NCBI GenBank assembly: GCA_021775495.1
Contig: JAJFHT010000089.1
Span: 1 to 34,945, forward strand
Reading direction: 5' to 3'
Length of the DNA stretch: 34,945 nt
Source of the DNA: Hyphomicrobiales bacterium
GTDB taxonomy: Bacteria; Pseudomonadota; Alphaproteobacteria; Rhizobiales; Rhizobiaceae
Both the position numbers and the translations under genes were made by a program. Each line of letters begins with the position of its first letter. Within the stretch, counting starts at the first letter, position 1. Under the pieces are notes generated by a model, which worked only from the letters and a program-made list of their open reading frames with translations, was not told where the DNA came from and made no database searches. Positions 1-8,701 of this stretch are shown in pieces.

Positions 1-500
1 GCTGCAGTCATGACGATGAAATTGTCGGTGAGGGCTACCGCGGAAAGAACCGTATCGAACGAGAAAACAAGGTTCATTGCGACTATCCAGAACAGCGCCT
101 TTCGGATTGAGGTAACTGTCCGCATCTGCTCGCTGTGTTCCAGGTCGTCAACACCCAGCATGTGATAGATTTCCTTTATGGCGGTGTAGATCAGAAACAC
201 ACCGCCGAGCAGAACAATGATTGCATGTCCCGATACCGCACCCTTGATGAACGGGATGGTGATATTCAGGAACGGCTCCTGAAACAGGTCGATGAGCTGC
301 AGGACGACAAACAGCAGGACAATACGCAACACGATCGCCAGGATAATACCCATCCGCCGCACCCAGGCTTCGCGCTCCGGCGCGACCCGTTTGGCTTCCA
401 GTGAAATGTAAAGCAAATTGTCGAAACCGAGCACCGTCTCCAACATGGTCAGGACGAGAAAGGTTGTCAGATTCTGAACAGTGAAGAGTTCGGCAAGCAT
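1..500 (-). CDS. TerC family integral membrane protein (3' part cut by window edge)
   Basis: Reading the minus strand from the ATG at 500 gives an open frame of about 166 residues that runs off the window start. It is hydrophobic and shows TerC-family hallmarks: an acidic motif in the first helix (LETVLGFDNLLYIS, residues 20-33, with E21 and D27) and the second-half motif FSFDTVLSAV. TerC-like proteins are multi-spanning inner-membrane proteins linked to tellurite resistance and, in several bacteria, to manganese efflux or metal loading of exported enzymes. The start has a GGAG ribosome binding site eight bases upstream. The C-terminal half lies outside the window. The family call is firm; the substrate is not known from sequence. 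Confidence 0.85.
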   Translation of the reverse strand, partial: MLAELFTVQNLTTFLVLTMLETVLGFDNLLYISLEAKRVAPEREAWVRRMGIILAIVLRIVLLFVVLQLIDLFQEPFLNITIPFIKGAVSGHAIIVLLGGVFLIYTAIKEIYHMLGVDDLEHSEQMRTVTSIRKALFWIVAMNLVFSFDTVLSAVALTDNFIVMTA

Positions 501-643
501 GATGCGGCTCCGTTTTGAGTGGAGCCTGACTAGCAGAACTTCATGGCCGATGTCATCGCTGATCGGGGGAAAATTCGGGATACTTCAATGGTGTGTGGCT
601 CGACCGCTCCGTTGACACCGGCTTTCCAGCCGCACTACCCTTT
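501..643 (-). promoter_or_regulatory. Structured 5' leader of the TerC gene with SD-sequestering hairpin; possible yybP-ykoY-like element
   Basis: On the minus-strand mRNA, GGCUCC (526-521) can pair with GGAGCC (511-506) across a nine-base loop. The second arm contains the GGAG ribosome binding site of the TerC gene, so this hairpin would hide the start. Further upstream, GGGUAGUG (640-633) precedes a perfect five-base-pair hairpin with a GGAA loop (632-619), followed by GUGUCAAC (618-611). That order (GGGnAGUnG, hairpin, GU-UCAAC) recalls the yybP-ykoY manganese riboswitch that often precedes terC/alx genes. The resemblance was judged by eye, and I could not find a convincing closing P1 strand. 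Confidence 0.3.
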
Positions 644-668
644 TACTGAATGGACCGCGGAGTGAACG

Positions 669-1640
669 GTGCACATGCAGACTTGGTCTTCCGTCAGCGC
701 ACAAAGCGACGCTCCGTTTGGCAACTGGGCCGATAACCTTGCAAGTGCCTTTGTCCGGCTTGAGCCTTCGAAGATCTGCTCGGATCCTTTCAAGGGTCGG
801 ATTGGTCAAGCCGTTGCCGGAGATATCCAGATATCCAGAGTCGATGCGACCGCACATCGTGTCAGCAGGCTGCGCGAGCATATTCGCCCGGCATCACGGG
901 ATACCTGTTTCCTGAATCTTCAGATTGCCGGACCGGGATTGACCAGACAGCGCAATCAGGAACGCGTTGCAAGACCGGGCGATGTCGTCCTGGTCGACAC
1001 CACCGAACCGTTCCAGATTGAACATAGTGACCGGTTTTCACTCTTTTCGATTGCCGTTTCTCGCCGGCTGGTCCCTGATGCCGTGTTTGAAAGCCGGCTG
1101 ATTTCCCTTTCAGCAAGCGCACTTGGCCGTGAAATCAGCCAGGTGCTGCTCGGCCATGCGCAGCTGCTGCTGGACGCGCACCGGGCCGGATTGGCCGCAC
1201 CGGCAACACTTGGCCAGCATATGCTTGAGCTCATCTCCTTTGCACAGGATTCGGTTTCCGGCGAGCGGGACTCTGAGTTGACGCAATCCACCCAACTGGA
1301 CCTGATCCGCGGTCATATGAGCCGGAACTTCCGGGATGAGGATCTGAGTGCACGTGCAATCGCCCGGGCAGTCGGTCTTTCGCCGCGCTATGTGCACAGG
1401 CTTTTCGAGACCACCGGCAAAACCGTTTCCGAGCATATCAACCAGCTACGCCTTGAGGCCTGCGCGATCAATCTGCGCGGGTCGGCGGACAAAATCGAAA
1501 CCATTGCGGCAATTGCCTATCGAAACGGTTTTCGCGACATTTCCTACTTCAACCGGCGCTTCAGGCGGGCATTTGGTGAAACGCCGACGGATTATCGCCG
1601 GCGTCATGCGTTTGCTGAATCCGGCAAGGGTGCATCATAG
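669..1640 (+). CDS. AraC family transcriptional regulator
   Basis: This 323-residue protein has an N-terminal AraC-binding-like (cupin-type, FeaR/NphR-like) sensor region up to about residue 200 and a C-terminal double helix-turn-helix AraC domain at about 220-315. The second helix-turn-helix shows the usual IAYRNGFRDISYFNRRFRRAFGETP-type signature: the glycine-phenylalanine turn, the FNRRFRR recognition end and the GETPTDYRR tail. A GGAG box at 659-662 lies six bases before the GTG at 669 and twelve before an in-frame ATG at 675, so GTG is preferred. The next gene, a nitronate monooxygenase, starts 110 bases downstream on the same strand and is the natural candidate target. The effector is unknown. 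Confidence 0.88.
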   Translation: MHMQTWSSVSAQSDAPFGNWADNLASAFVRLEPSKICSDPFKGRIGQAVAGDIQISRVDATAHRVSRLREHIRPASRDTCFLNLQIAGPGLTRQRNQERVARPGDVVLVDTTEPFQIEHSDRFSLFSIAVSRRLVPDAVFESRLISLSASALGREISQVLLGHAQLLLDAHRAGLAAPATLGQHMLELISFAQDSVSGERDSELTQSTQLDLIRGHMSRNFRDEDLSARAIARAVGLSPRYVHRLFETTGKTVSEHINQLRLEACAINLRGSADKIETIAAIAYRNGFRDISYFNRRFRRAFGETPTDYRRRHAFAESGKGAS

Positions 1641-1750
1641 TCCAACGATTGTGTTCCCTCCGGTCCAAGACCGGAGACGGTGCACGGCTTACTCTTCCTG
1701 ATCATTTCAGATCCGGCCCGGCCGCTGAAAGATTGAGAGGAGACCATAAA

Positions 1751-2776
1751 ATGACCGGAATCACGACACGGCTGACTAAGAAATATGGCACCAGGCACGC
1801 CTTCGCCTCGGCGGGCATGGCCTTTGCAGGTGAAATGCCCGAACTCGCCGCCGCAGTCTGCGGTGCAGGCGGAATCGGGGCGATCGGTGTCGGGTTCACG
1901 CCGGGTGAGGTGCTGCGAAACCGGATCGGGACATTGCGATCGTTGACCTCGGCTCCGTTCAACATCAACTTCATCACCTGCTTTGGCAATGACGAACAGG
2001 TCGCAGTATGTGCCGAAGAAAAGGCACCCATTGTGTCGTTTCACTGGGGGCATCCCCCGGAACAGCAGATCAAGCAGCTGAAAGATGCCGGCTGTTCGCT
2101 ATGGGAGCAGGTGGGCAGCGTTGAAGACGGTGTTCGTGCAGCCGGTGACGGGATAGACGTGGTCGTTGCGCAGGGCTGGGAAGCAGGTGGCCACAATTAT
2201 GGTGGTTTGGGTACCATGGCACTGGTTCCTGCCATGCTGGATGCTGTCGGTGACACGGCGCTGGTTCTGGCCTCCGGTGGAATTGCAGATGCCCGCGGTG
2301 TTGCCGCCGCACTGGCTTTGGGCGCCGATGGGGTCTGGGTGGGAACCCGCCTGGTTGCTTCAAAGGAGGCTTATGTTCACCCGGAACATCACAGGCGGCT
2401 CTTGGCAGCGAAAGGCAAGGACACAGTTCGGTCGGCTGTTTTCGGACCGGAAATGCCGGATTTCAATCCGATGCGTCTGTTGCGGTGCGGAGTCGTCGAT
2501 AACTACACCGACCGACTGCAGGATGTGCCCAAACAACGTGACGATCTGCCGATTGTTGGGGAAACGATGTTTCTGGGGCACCCGCACACCAAACGAAAAT
2601 TCGATGTACTGCTGCCCACACCGGAAACGACCGGGGACTGGGAGGAAATGGCGTGGTTGTCAGGTCAGGGGGTTGGTCTGATCAAGGATATCAAGCCCGC
2701 AGCGGAAATCATTGCTGAGATGATGGACGGGGCAGCGGATGTCCTGCGCAACAAGGCGGGGGACATCGGAGATTAG
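1751..2776 (+). CDS. Nitronate monooxygenase (2-nitropropane dioxygenase family)
   Basis: This 341-residue FMN-dependent TIM-barrel protein oxidises alkyl nitronates, releasing nitrite and a carbonyl product. Visible motifs are the N-terminal AGMAFAGEMPELAAAV and GGIGAIGVGF segment (residues 21-49), the catalytic-histidine motif QGWEAGGH (141-148), and the FMN phosphate-binding ASGGI (174-178) with GVWVGTR (195-200). The C-terminal GQGVGLIKDIKPAAEII is also typical of the family. The frame is open further upstream, but a clear GAGAGGAGA ribosome binding site sits just before the ATG at 1751. It lies downstream of an AraC regulator and upstream of a YcbX-like MOSC gene, a grouping that may concern nitro or N-oxygenated compounds (inference). 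Some NMO-family members have other substrates. Confidence 0.88.
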   Translation: MTGITTRLTKKYGTRHAFASAGMAFAGEMPELAAAVCGAGGIGAIGVGFTPGEVLRNRIGTLRSLTSAPFNINFITCFGNDEQVAVCAEEKAPIVSFHWGHPPEQQIKQLKDAGCSLWEQVGSVEDGVRAAGDGIDVVVAQGWEAGGHNYGGLGTMALVPAMLDAVGDTALVLASGGIADARGVAAALALGADGVWVGTRLVASKEAYVHPEHHRRLLAAKGKDTVRSAVFGPEMPDFNPMRLLRCGVVDNYTDRLQDVPKQRDDLPIVGETMFLGHPHTKRKFDVLLPTPETTGDWEEMAWLSGQGVGLIKDIKPAAEIIAEMMDGAADVLRNKAGDIGD

Positions 2777-2869
2777 ACGAGAAATGTTTGTCTTACCTGC
2801 GGTGGTCAAATTCCCGAAGGTGTGATCTTTGGCGTCCCCTGTCTTATTGAAATGCAGATGGATTTGATG

Positions 2870-3643
2870 ATGGATGGCAAGATAGCAGATCTTTTTCATT
2901 TTCCGGTAAAGGGTCTCAGCGGGCAACCGTTGAAAATGGTTTCGCTCAGGCAGGGGGAGGGGTTCCCCTGTGACCGTGTGTTCGGACTCGCCCGTGCCGA
3001 TAGCGGATTCGATCCGGATGCCCCGCGTCCATTGCCGAAGAACCGCTTTCTGATGTTGATGAAAGACGAGCAACTGGCGGGCCTGAACACTTATCTTGAT
3101 CCCGAGACATTGAGGCTGACTGTTCGTGCAGACGGCAAACTGCTGCTCGACTGCGACATTTCCACTGAGGCAGGTGCCGAGAACACGGCGGCGTTTTTCT
3201 CGGGGATGTTCGGTTTTGGCGACGGCGAGCGTCCATTTCTTGCCCATGCGGCCCCGCATCGCTTCACGGATGTTTCGGTGGTGTCGCAGGAACTGATGAA
3301 TGCCGTGTCGCTGATAAACCTGGCATCGGTGACGGAGCTTGAAAGTCGCATCGGCAGGCAGGTCGATCCCATGCGCTTTCGCGGCAACATCTATTTTGAC
3401 GGCTGGCCGGCTTTCAGCGAACTCGACCTGGTGGATCAGGAGATCGAGATCGGAAAGGCGCGATTGAAAATACTCAAGCGCACACGGCGCTGCCCGGCAA
3501 CCGAGGTCAATCCGGCGACGGCCGAACGCGATATTGCCGTTCCGCAATTGCTGCAGGACCATTATGGCCATGCGGATATGGGTGTTTACGCGGTGGTCGT
3601 GTCACCGGGTGATATTCGACCAGGCGATACCATAAGGATGTGA
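2870..3643 (+). CDS. MOSC domain-containing protein (YcbX/mARC-like)
   Basis: The protein, about 257 residues, has an N-terminal MOSC_N-type barrel (starting KIADLFHFPVKGLSG) and a C-terminal MOSC domain. The conserved cysteine, expected to ligand molybdenum or carry sulfur, is in the RCPATEVNP motif. YcbX- and mARC-type MOSC proteins bind molybdenum cofactor and reduce N-hydroxylated compounds. The start is uncertain. The frame is open from a GTG at 2822, with ATGs at 2852, 2858, 2867 and 2870 and no strong ribosome binding site; 2870 places the first beta strand right after the start as in relatives. It follows the nitronate monooxygenase and converges on the hydrolase gene downstream, 31 bases away. 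Confidence 0.82.
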   Translation: MDGKIADLFHFPVKGLSGQPLKMVSLRQGEGFPCDRVFGLARADSGFDPDAPRPLPKNRFLMLMKDEQLAGLNTYLDPETLRLTVRADGKLLLDCDISTEAGAENTAAFFSGMFGFGDGERPFLAHAAPHRFTDVSVVSQELMNAVSLINLASVTELESRIGRQVDPMRFRGNIYFDGWPAFSELDLVDQEIEIGKARLKILKRTRRCPATEVNPATAERDIAVPQLLQDHYGHADMGVYAVVVSPGDIRPGDTIRM

Positions 3644-3674
3644 TCGGAACGGCGCATCGAACATTGTGGCTTCG

Positions 3675-4619
3675 TCAGGATGGCGTGAGTATCCGGTTCG
3701 CCCAGGCGGAAAAATCTTCCATGATGCCATCGCGGTTGATCTCGTTCAGGCTTTCGTGCCTTGTGTCCTCATAAATCCGGCCGGTGACATCGGCAAAGCC
3801 GAGGCGGCGCATGCGTTTTGCCAGGTCGGTTACCGCACGGCCATTGTCGGTAGCCGGGTCCTGGCCGCCGCCGACCAGGTGAAACGGGATCGAGCGCGCA
3901 TCAACCGTGTAATTACGATCGTTGGCACCATAGAAAATCATATCGAACACGCTCTCCCACATTCCCACCGAGGCATCCCAACCGCATAACGGATCGTTGA
4001 CGTATTTTTCGACTTCCGCCGGATCCCGCGAGAGCCAGTCGAACATCGTCCTGCCGTTCTTGACCTTCTTTGCCCAGTCCCGGAACGTCAATCTGGGCAG
4101 GATGTTGGAGATGGCGTCGGAACCAAGGCGCATGCGTTCATAGGCCAGAAACGCCTGGGCGATGCGGCCCAGAAAACCGGCTGAAAAATTGGCGTTCCAG
4201 ACAGCCGCGGCACGGATGTTTTGCGGGTGTCGCAGGGCATGGTTCAGCGTGATCAGACCGCCCATCGAATGCCCGAACATGATGAGCGGAAGGCTTGAGT
4301 GAATTTTCTGCGCCTGCTCTTGAACCGCCGCTACATCCTGTAGAACCTGTTCGACGCCGTTCTTCGCGCTGAAAACGCCGGATGGAGCGTCGGCAGCGCG
4401 GGTATAACCATGGCCTCGATGGTCATGGGCGTAGACATGGAAACCCCGCTTGGCGAGGAATGCGGCAAAGCGCGCATAGCGGGCGGCATGTTCGGCCAGA
4501 CCGTGATTGATCTGGATGATTCCGCGTTCATGGTTGCTTGCTGCTGGCTGGTAGTACAGGTTGAGATCCGCGCCCGACGGGCTTTTGAGGGCCGTTTGCG
4601 TGGCGAAAGTGTCGGCCAT
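3675..4619 (-). CDS. Alpha/beta hydrolase, monoacylglycerol lipase-like (Hydrolase_4)
   Basis: This 314-residue cytoplasmic alpha/beta hydrolase carries the nucleophile elbow GHSMGG at residues 116-121 (Ser118). Downstream are an acid-bearing region (GGGQDPATD) and a histidine motif (DTRHESLNE), completing a plausible Ser-Asp-His triad. The N-terminal oxyanion strand IIQINHGLAEHAARY and the following YAHDHRGHGYT are typical of monoacylglycerol lipases and lysophospholipase L2-like enzymes. No signal peptide is visible. AAGGAAAA lies just upstream of the ATG. The gene is transcribed alone, convergent with the MOSC gene. Substrate specificity cannot be assigned. Confidence 0.88.
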   Translation of the reverse strand: MADTFATQTALKSPSGADLNLYYQPAASNHERGIIQINHGLAEHAARYARFAAFLAKRGFHVYAHDHRGHGYTRAADAPSGVFSAKNGVEQVLQDVAAVQEQAQKIHSSLPLIMFGHSMGGLITLNHALRHPQNIRAAAVWNANFSAGFLGRIAQAFLAYERMRLGSDAISNILPRLTFRDWAKKVKNGRTMFDWLSRDPAEVEKYVNDPLCGWDASVGMWESVFDMIFYGANDRNYTVDARSIPFHLVGGGQDPATDNGRAVTDLAKRMRRLGFADVTGRIYEDTRHESLNEINRDGIMEDFSAWANRILTPS

Positions 4620-4767
4620 ATTGTTTTCCTTTTGACTGCAGGAAAAACCGACATCAGATCGAAGTCAATGCAAGCGTTTTTTCACCGGCTGTTTTGCCGT
4701 CAGAACCGTGCGTCTTTTGGCGGCCGGCCGTGCTCCCCTAACGGGTCTACCAGTTGCCTCGCGCAAA

Positions 4768-4950
4768 TCAGCCTTTGCCCTTGCTTCCCTTTTTCGCGCA
4801 ACACGGGTGATTGCTGTTGGCTTTCAGCGCGCAATCGATTCGGTCTGCACCACATTCGGCAAAGGCCGGCGGAGCGGCCGCGGGCAATGCGGCCGCAAGC
4901 CCACCGGTCACCAGCATCATGGTAAGGATTCTTTTCGATTTCGGATGCAT
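4768..4950 (-). CDS. Small secreted cysteine-containing peptide, unknown function
   Basis: The 60-residue product begins at the ATG at 4950, which is preceded by a good AGGAGACG ribosome binding site; the frame is open further upstream but without such a signal. Residues 1-31 form a clear signal peptide ending PAFA. The predicted mature form is only about 29 residues, with four cysteines (positions 33, 40, 50, 51, ending in a CC pair) and a lysine/glycine-rich tail. I do not recognise a family. It lies upstream of, and divergent from, ettA. It could be a periplasmic metal-binding or disulfide-bonded peptide, but nothing in the sequence decides that. Confidence 0.6.
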   Translation of the reverse strand: MHPKSKRILTMMLVTGGLAAALPAAAPPAFAECGADRIDCALKANSNHPCCAKKGSKGKG

Positions 4951-5196
4951 CGTCGTCTCCTGATAACTTTGCTTTGGTTGCTCCACCGTATCCGAAAAGC
5001 CGGACCGGTGTGGTCACAGCAGCTTTGCAACAATTCACTCTTTTGCGAGTGTTCGTTGATACCCCGACACGCGAAACCGAGCCTTGTTCAACAGCCGCCG
5101 GAAACATTCTTTTTCGCAGCGCATTGCCCCGGTTGCGGCTTTCGCCTACATAGCGCGCGAATTCACCTCATCGAACGTTAAGGATAATCGCGCGCA

Positions 5197-6846
5197 ATGG
5201 CACGCCAGTTCATCTATCACATGGCCGGCCTTTCCAAGGCTTACGGAGCCAAAAAGGTTCTCGATAACGTTCATCTGTCTTTCTACCCGGATGCCAAGAT
5301 AGGCATCCTTGGTCCAAACGGCGCCGGTAAATCGACAGTGCTGCGCATCATGGCTGGTTTGGACAGCGAATTTAACGGCGAAGCATGGCTGGCCGACGGC
5401 GCGACTTGTGGATACCTGTCGCAGGAGCCGGTTTTGGACGATTCCAAGACGGCGCTTGAGAATGTGATGGACGGCGTGTCCAAGAGCCAGGCCGTGCTTG
5501 ATCGCTACAATGAATTGATGATGAACTATTCCGACGAAACGGCAGATGAAGCCGCCGTTTTGCAGGACGAGATCGACGCAAAGAACCTGTGGGATCTGGA
5601 TTCGCAGGTGGAAATGGCGATGGAAGCGCTGCGCTGTCCGCCTGGCGATGCCGATGTGTCCAAATTGTCCGGTGGTGAGCGGCGACGTGTGGCCCTTTGC
5701 CGATTGCTGTTGTCGCAGCCGGATCTGCTGTTGCTGGATGAGCCGACAAACCACCTCGATGCCGAAACCGTCGCCTGGCTGGAAAAGCACTTGCGGGAAT
5801 ATCCCGGCGCCGTGCTGATCATCACCCATGACCGGTACTTCCTCGACAATGTTACCGGCTGGATACTGGAACTCGATCGCGGACGCGGCATTCCCTATGA
5901 GGGCAATTACACCGCCTATCTGGAAGCCAAGTCAAAGCGTATGGCGCAGGAAGGCCGCGAAGAAGCCTCTCGGCAGAAGGCGTTGGAGCGGGAGCGGGAG
6001 TGGATTTCAGCCAGCCCGAAGGCCCGCCAGGCCAAATCGAAGGCGCGCTTCAGGGCATATGACGAACTGGTCAAGGCCGCCAATGACCGGCGCCCCGGCG
6101 ACGCACAGATTGTCATTCCCGCCGGAGAACGGCTTGGTCAGCTTGTTATTGACGTTGATGGCGTCTCGAAGGGATACGGCGAAAAACTTCTGATCGACGA
6201 TCTGTCGTTCAAACTGCCACCCGGTGGGATTGTCGGCGTGATCGGTGCCAACGGCGCCGGCAAGACGACGCTGTTTCGCATGATCACCGGACAGGAGCAG
6301 CCCGACAGCGGCGAAATCCGGATCGGCGATACGGTGGATCTGGGTTATGTCGACCAGAGCCGGGACGCACTCGGCGCCGACAAATCGGTCTGGGAAGAGA
6401 TTTCCGGCGGTAATGACATTATCAAGCTTGGCCGGCACGAAGTGAACAGCCGGGCATATTGTTCTTCGTTCAATTTCAAGGGTGGGGATCAGCAGCAGAA
6501 AGTCGGCACGCTGTCGGGCGGTCAGCGCAACCGGGTGCATCTGGCAAAGATGCTGAAAAATGGCGGCAATGTCATGCTGCTCGATGAGCCGACCAACGAT
6601 CTCGACACCGAAACGCTGGCGGCGCTGGAAGATGCGCTGGAAAATTTCGCCGGCTGCGCCGTGATCATTTCGCATGACCGAATGTTTCTCGACCGGCTTG
6701 CCACACATATTCTTGCGTTTGAAGGCGATAGCCACGTCGAATGGTTCGAAGGCAATTTCGAGGACTATGAAGCCGACAAAATCCGTCGCCTCGGTCCCGA
6801 CAGCGTCAATCCGAAACGTGTCACGTACAAACGGCTGACCAGGTAG
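5197..6846 (+). CDS. ettA: Energy-dependent translational throttle protein EttA (ABC-F ATPase)
   Basis: This 549-residue soluble protein has two ABC ATPase domains and no membrane segment, the ABC-F arrangement. Domain 1 has Walker A GPNGAGKS (39-46), signature LSGGE (157-161) and Walker B DEPTNHLD (181-188). Domain 2 has GANGAGKT (350-357), LSGGQ and DEPTNDLD. The charged linker at about 240-300 ([16 protein letters not shown]) is the P-site tRNA interaction motif region. Length and N-terminus ([17 protein letters not shown]) match EttA, which binds the ribosomal E site and gates entry into elongation according to ADP/ATP ratio. An AAGGA box precedes the ATG. It appears monocistronic. Confidence 0.95.
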   Translation: MARQFIYHMAGLSKAYGAKKVLDNVHLSFYPDAKIGILGPNGAGKSTVLRIMAGLDSEFNGEAWLADGATCGYLSQEPVLDDSKTALENVMDGVSKSQAVLDRYNELMMNYSDETADEAAVLQDEIDAKNLWDLDSQVEMAMEALRCPPGDADVSKLSGGERRRVALCRLLLSQPDLLLLDEPTNHLDAETVAWLEKHLREYPGAVLIITHDRYFLDNVTGWILELDRGRGIPYEGNYTAYLEAKSKRMAQEGREEASRQKALEREREWISASPKARQAKSKARFRAYDELVKAANDRRPGDAQIVIPAGERLGQLVIDVDGVSKGYGEKLLIDDLSFKLPPGGIVGVIGANGAGKTTLFRMITGQEQPDSGEIRIGDTVDLGYVDQSRDALGADKSVWEEISGGNDIIKLGRHEVNSRAYCSSFNFKGGDQQQKVGTLSGGQRNRVHLAKMLKNGGNVMLLDEPTNDLDTETLAALEDALENFAGCAVIISHDRMFLDRLATHILAFEGDSHVEWFEGNFEDYEADKIRRLGPDSVNPKRVTYKRLTR

Positions 6847-6863
6847 CGTTCTGACTCTGGCGG

Positions 6864-7280
6864 CTATTCGATCCGGCAGCAGAATGGGAAAAACGGTCCA
6901 CTCAGCCCTGGGGCGGCGCTCGGCGAGAATGTGAAATCGTGAACCGCATCGCTCTCGTCCCGGCAGCCTCCGGGGGTGTAGGCGATCGTCCCTTCAACGC
7001 CGGTACTGGTGCTGATCGTCCATGGGTTTTCGGTGAGAAATGTGACGCTTCCCGGTGTAGTGGTGATTTCATCGCCGGAAAACGCGTCGATGAAGTTGGA
7101 CGTCGTTTCGTTTCCGGAGCAAAGCAATTCCACTGCCCAATTTGGCTCGAAACCGGGACAGATGATTTTCTGGCCCGGTGCAATCAGTCCGTTGCAGGAC
7201 AAATCGGCGGCATGGGCGGTGTTGGCAACCAGAAGGGCAGCGCAGACGGTCATTGGAATTTTGGCAAACCGACGGGACAT
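6864..7280 (-). CDS. Secreted COG3650-like protein of unknown function
   Basis: The 138-residue product starts at the ATG at 7280, which is eight bases downstream of GGAGAG. In-frame upstream ATGs lack this signal and would spoil the signal peptide. Residues 1-24 (ending TAHA) are a Sec signal peptide. The mature chain has six cysteines (29, 41, 54, 106, 134, 135). The motif FEPNWAVEL (45-52) followed by CRDESDAVHDFTF resembles the GTEPFWSLEI and CSDxMSDxxY motifs of COG3650-type envelope proteins, so a related periplasmic role is likely. The family link is by eye. It converges on ettA, with 17 bases between the stops. Confidence 0.65.
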   Translation of the reverse strand: MSRRFAKIPMTVCAALLVANTAHAADLSCNGLIAPGQKIICPGFEPNWAVELLCSGNETTSNFIDAFSGDEITTTPGSVTFLTENPWTISTSTGVEGTIAYTPGGCRDESDAVHDFTFSPSAAPGLSGPFFPFCCRIE

Positions 7281-7566
7281 GGTCCATCTCTCCATCAAGA
7301 GTTGTTGCCCGCCCTCAAGATCCAGACTAAGGCAGCAAGCGGTTACGGTAAAGCCGGTTGACCCGCACATTGAAAATATGGTTTCGACCCGGTCGCAGCG
7401 GCAACTGGACACCAGATGCAGCTTTGAAATTCACTCTATTTCAGGCAAAGCTCTTCCATTACGGTGAGGATCACGTAAACCGCGTGCGGGAAACCGACAG
7501 ATACGGCTTAATTTGTTTCTCGGGATCACTTCGATCCGCAAGTGCGTTTGAAAGGCAATCAGCAAT

Positions 7567-8691
7567 ATGAAGCGTGCCATTATCAGCGGTACCGGAATTG
7601 AGATTCCGGCTGACGCTATTTCGAACGAAGAGCTCGTTGAAAGCTACAACGCATATGTGGAAACTGAAAACCCAAAACGCGCGGCACGTGGTGAACCGCC
7701 GCTGCAGCAATCCAACAAGGAATTCATTGTCGCGGCGTCCGGTATCAGTTCACGCCACGTGATCACTCGCGATGGGATTCTGGACGCCGATCGAATGGCG
7801 CCGCGGATGACATCGCGCGGCGACGACGAGCTTTCGATTGAAGCCGAATTCGGGGTCGTCTCGGCACGCCGCGCCCTCGATGATGCCGGCCTGCAGCCTT
7901 CTGATATCGACCTGGTCATCTGTTCGGCATCGCATCACCAGCGGCCTTACCCAGCTATTGCGATCGAGATTCAGAAAGAACTGGGAATCGAAGGGGCGGC
8001 GGCATTCGACATGGGGCTCGGCTGCTCTTCCGCCGCTGCAGGCCTGCATGTGGCCGTCGGGCTCGTCAGCAGCGGTATGCAAAAGCGGGTTCTGGTCGTC
8101 AGCCCGGAAATCCTTTCCGGGCATCTCAATTATCGGGACCGGCAGACTCATTTCATCTTCGGCGACGCATCGGTGTCCTTTGTCGTCGAAGCAATCGAGG
8201 AGGGCGAAACAAGGCCAGGCCGGTTTGAAATTCTCGACAGCCGCACCTGGACCGAAATGTCGAGCAATATCCGGACGAATTTCGGATTCCTCAACCGGGC
8301 CGAGTCGGATGATACGTCACGGGTGCTGATGGAAGACAAGCTGGTGATGCAGTCGGGCAACAAGGTGTTCAAGGACGTCACCCTAGCCGCGCACAAGTTC
8401 ATCGTGTCTTTTCTTGAGGACAATGGTCTCACTCCGGCTGACGTACGGCGCTACTGGCTGCACCAGGCAAATTCGCGCATGAATGCGCTGATCATGAAAT
8501 ATGTGCTCGGCCATGAAGCCGATGGGGATCGCGCTCCGATCGTTCTCGACCAGCTCGGCAACACGGCGGCTGCCGGAACGATTATCGCTTTCCACGAACA
8601 CAATGAGGACATGAAGCCCGGAGAATACGGTCTTCTATGCGCCTTTGGTGCCGGTTACTCGATCGGTGCCTCGCTGATCCGGAAAATGTGA
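7567..8691 (+). CDS. Beta-ketoacyl-ACP synthase III (FabH-like thiolase-fold enzyme)
   Basis: This 374-residue condensing enzyme has the complete KAS III catalytic triad: Cys153 in GLGCSSAAAG, His299 in WLHQANSRMN and Asn332 in LGNTAAAG. It is longer than canonical FabH (about 320 residues) because of an insertion at about residues 30-60. That layout resembles the Pseudomonas PA3286-type enzyme, which condenses octanoyl-CoA with malonyl-ACP rather than starting from acetyl-CoA; this subfamily assignment is from memory and length. AAAGG precedes the ATG. A MOSC-domain gene starts ten bases after its stop, so the two are probably co-transcribed. It is not in a fab cluster, which supports a specialised rather than primary initiation role. 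Confidence 0.88.
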   Translation: MKRAIISGTGIEIPADAISNEELVESYNAYVETENPKRAARGEPPLQQSNKEFIVAASGISSRHVITRDGILDADRMAPRMTSRGDDELSIEAEFGVVSARRALDDAGLQPSDIDLVICSASHHQRPYPAIAIEIQKELGIEGAAAFDMGLGCSSAAAGLHVAVGLVSSGMQKRVLVVSPEILSGHLNYRDRQTHFIFGDASVSFVVEAIEEGETRPGRFEILDSRTWTEMSSNIRTNFGFLNRAESDDTSRVLMEDKLVMQSGNKVFKDVTLAAHKFIVSFLEDNGLTPADVRRYWLHQANSRMNALIMKYVLGHEADGDRAPIVLDQLGNTAAAGTIIAFHEHNEDMKPGEYGLLCAFGAGYSIGASLIRKM

Positions 8692-8701
8692 TTTTATACC
8701 A

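Noticed and set aside
2660-3571. 303-codon minus-strand frame opposite the MOSC gene
   Set aside because: The plus strand has clear MOSC motifs; the antisense translation shows no domain.
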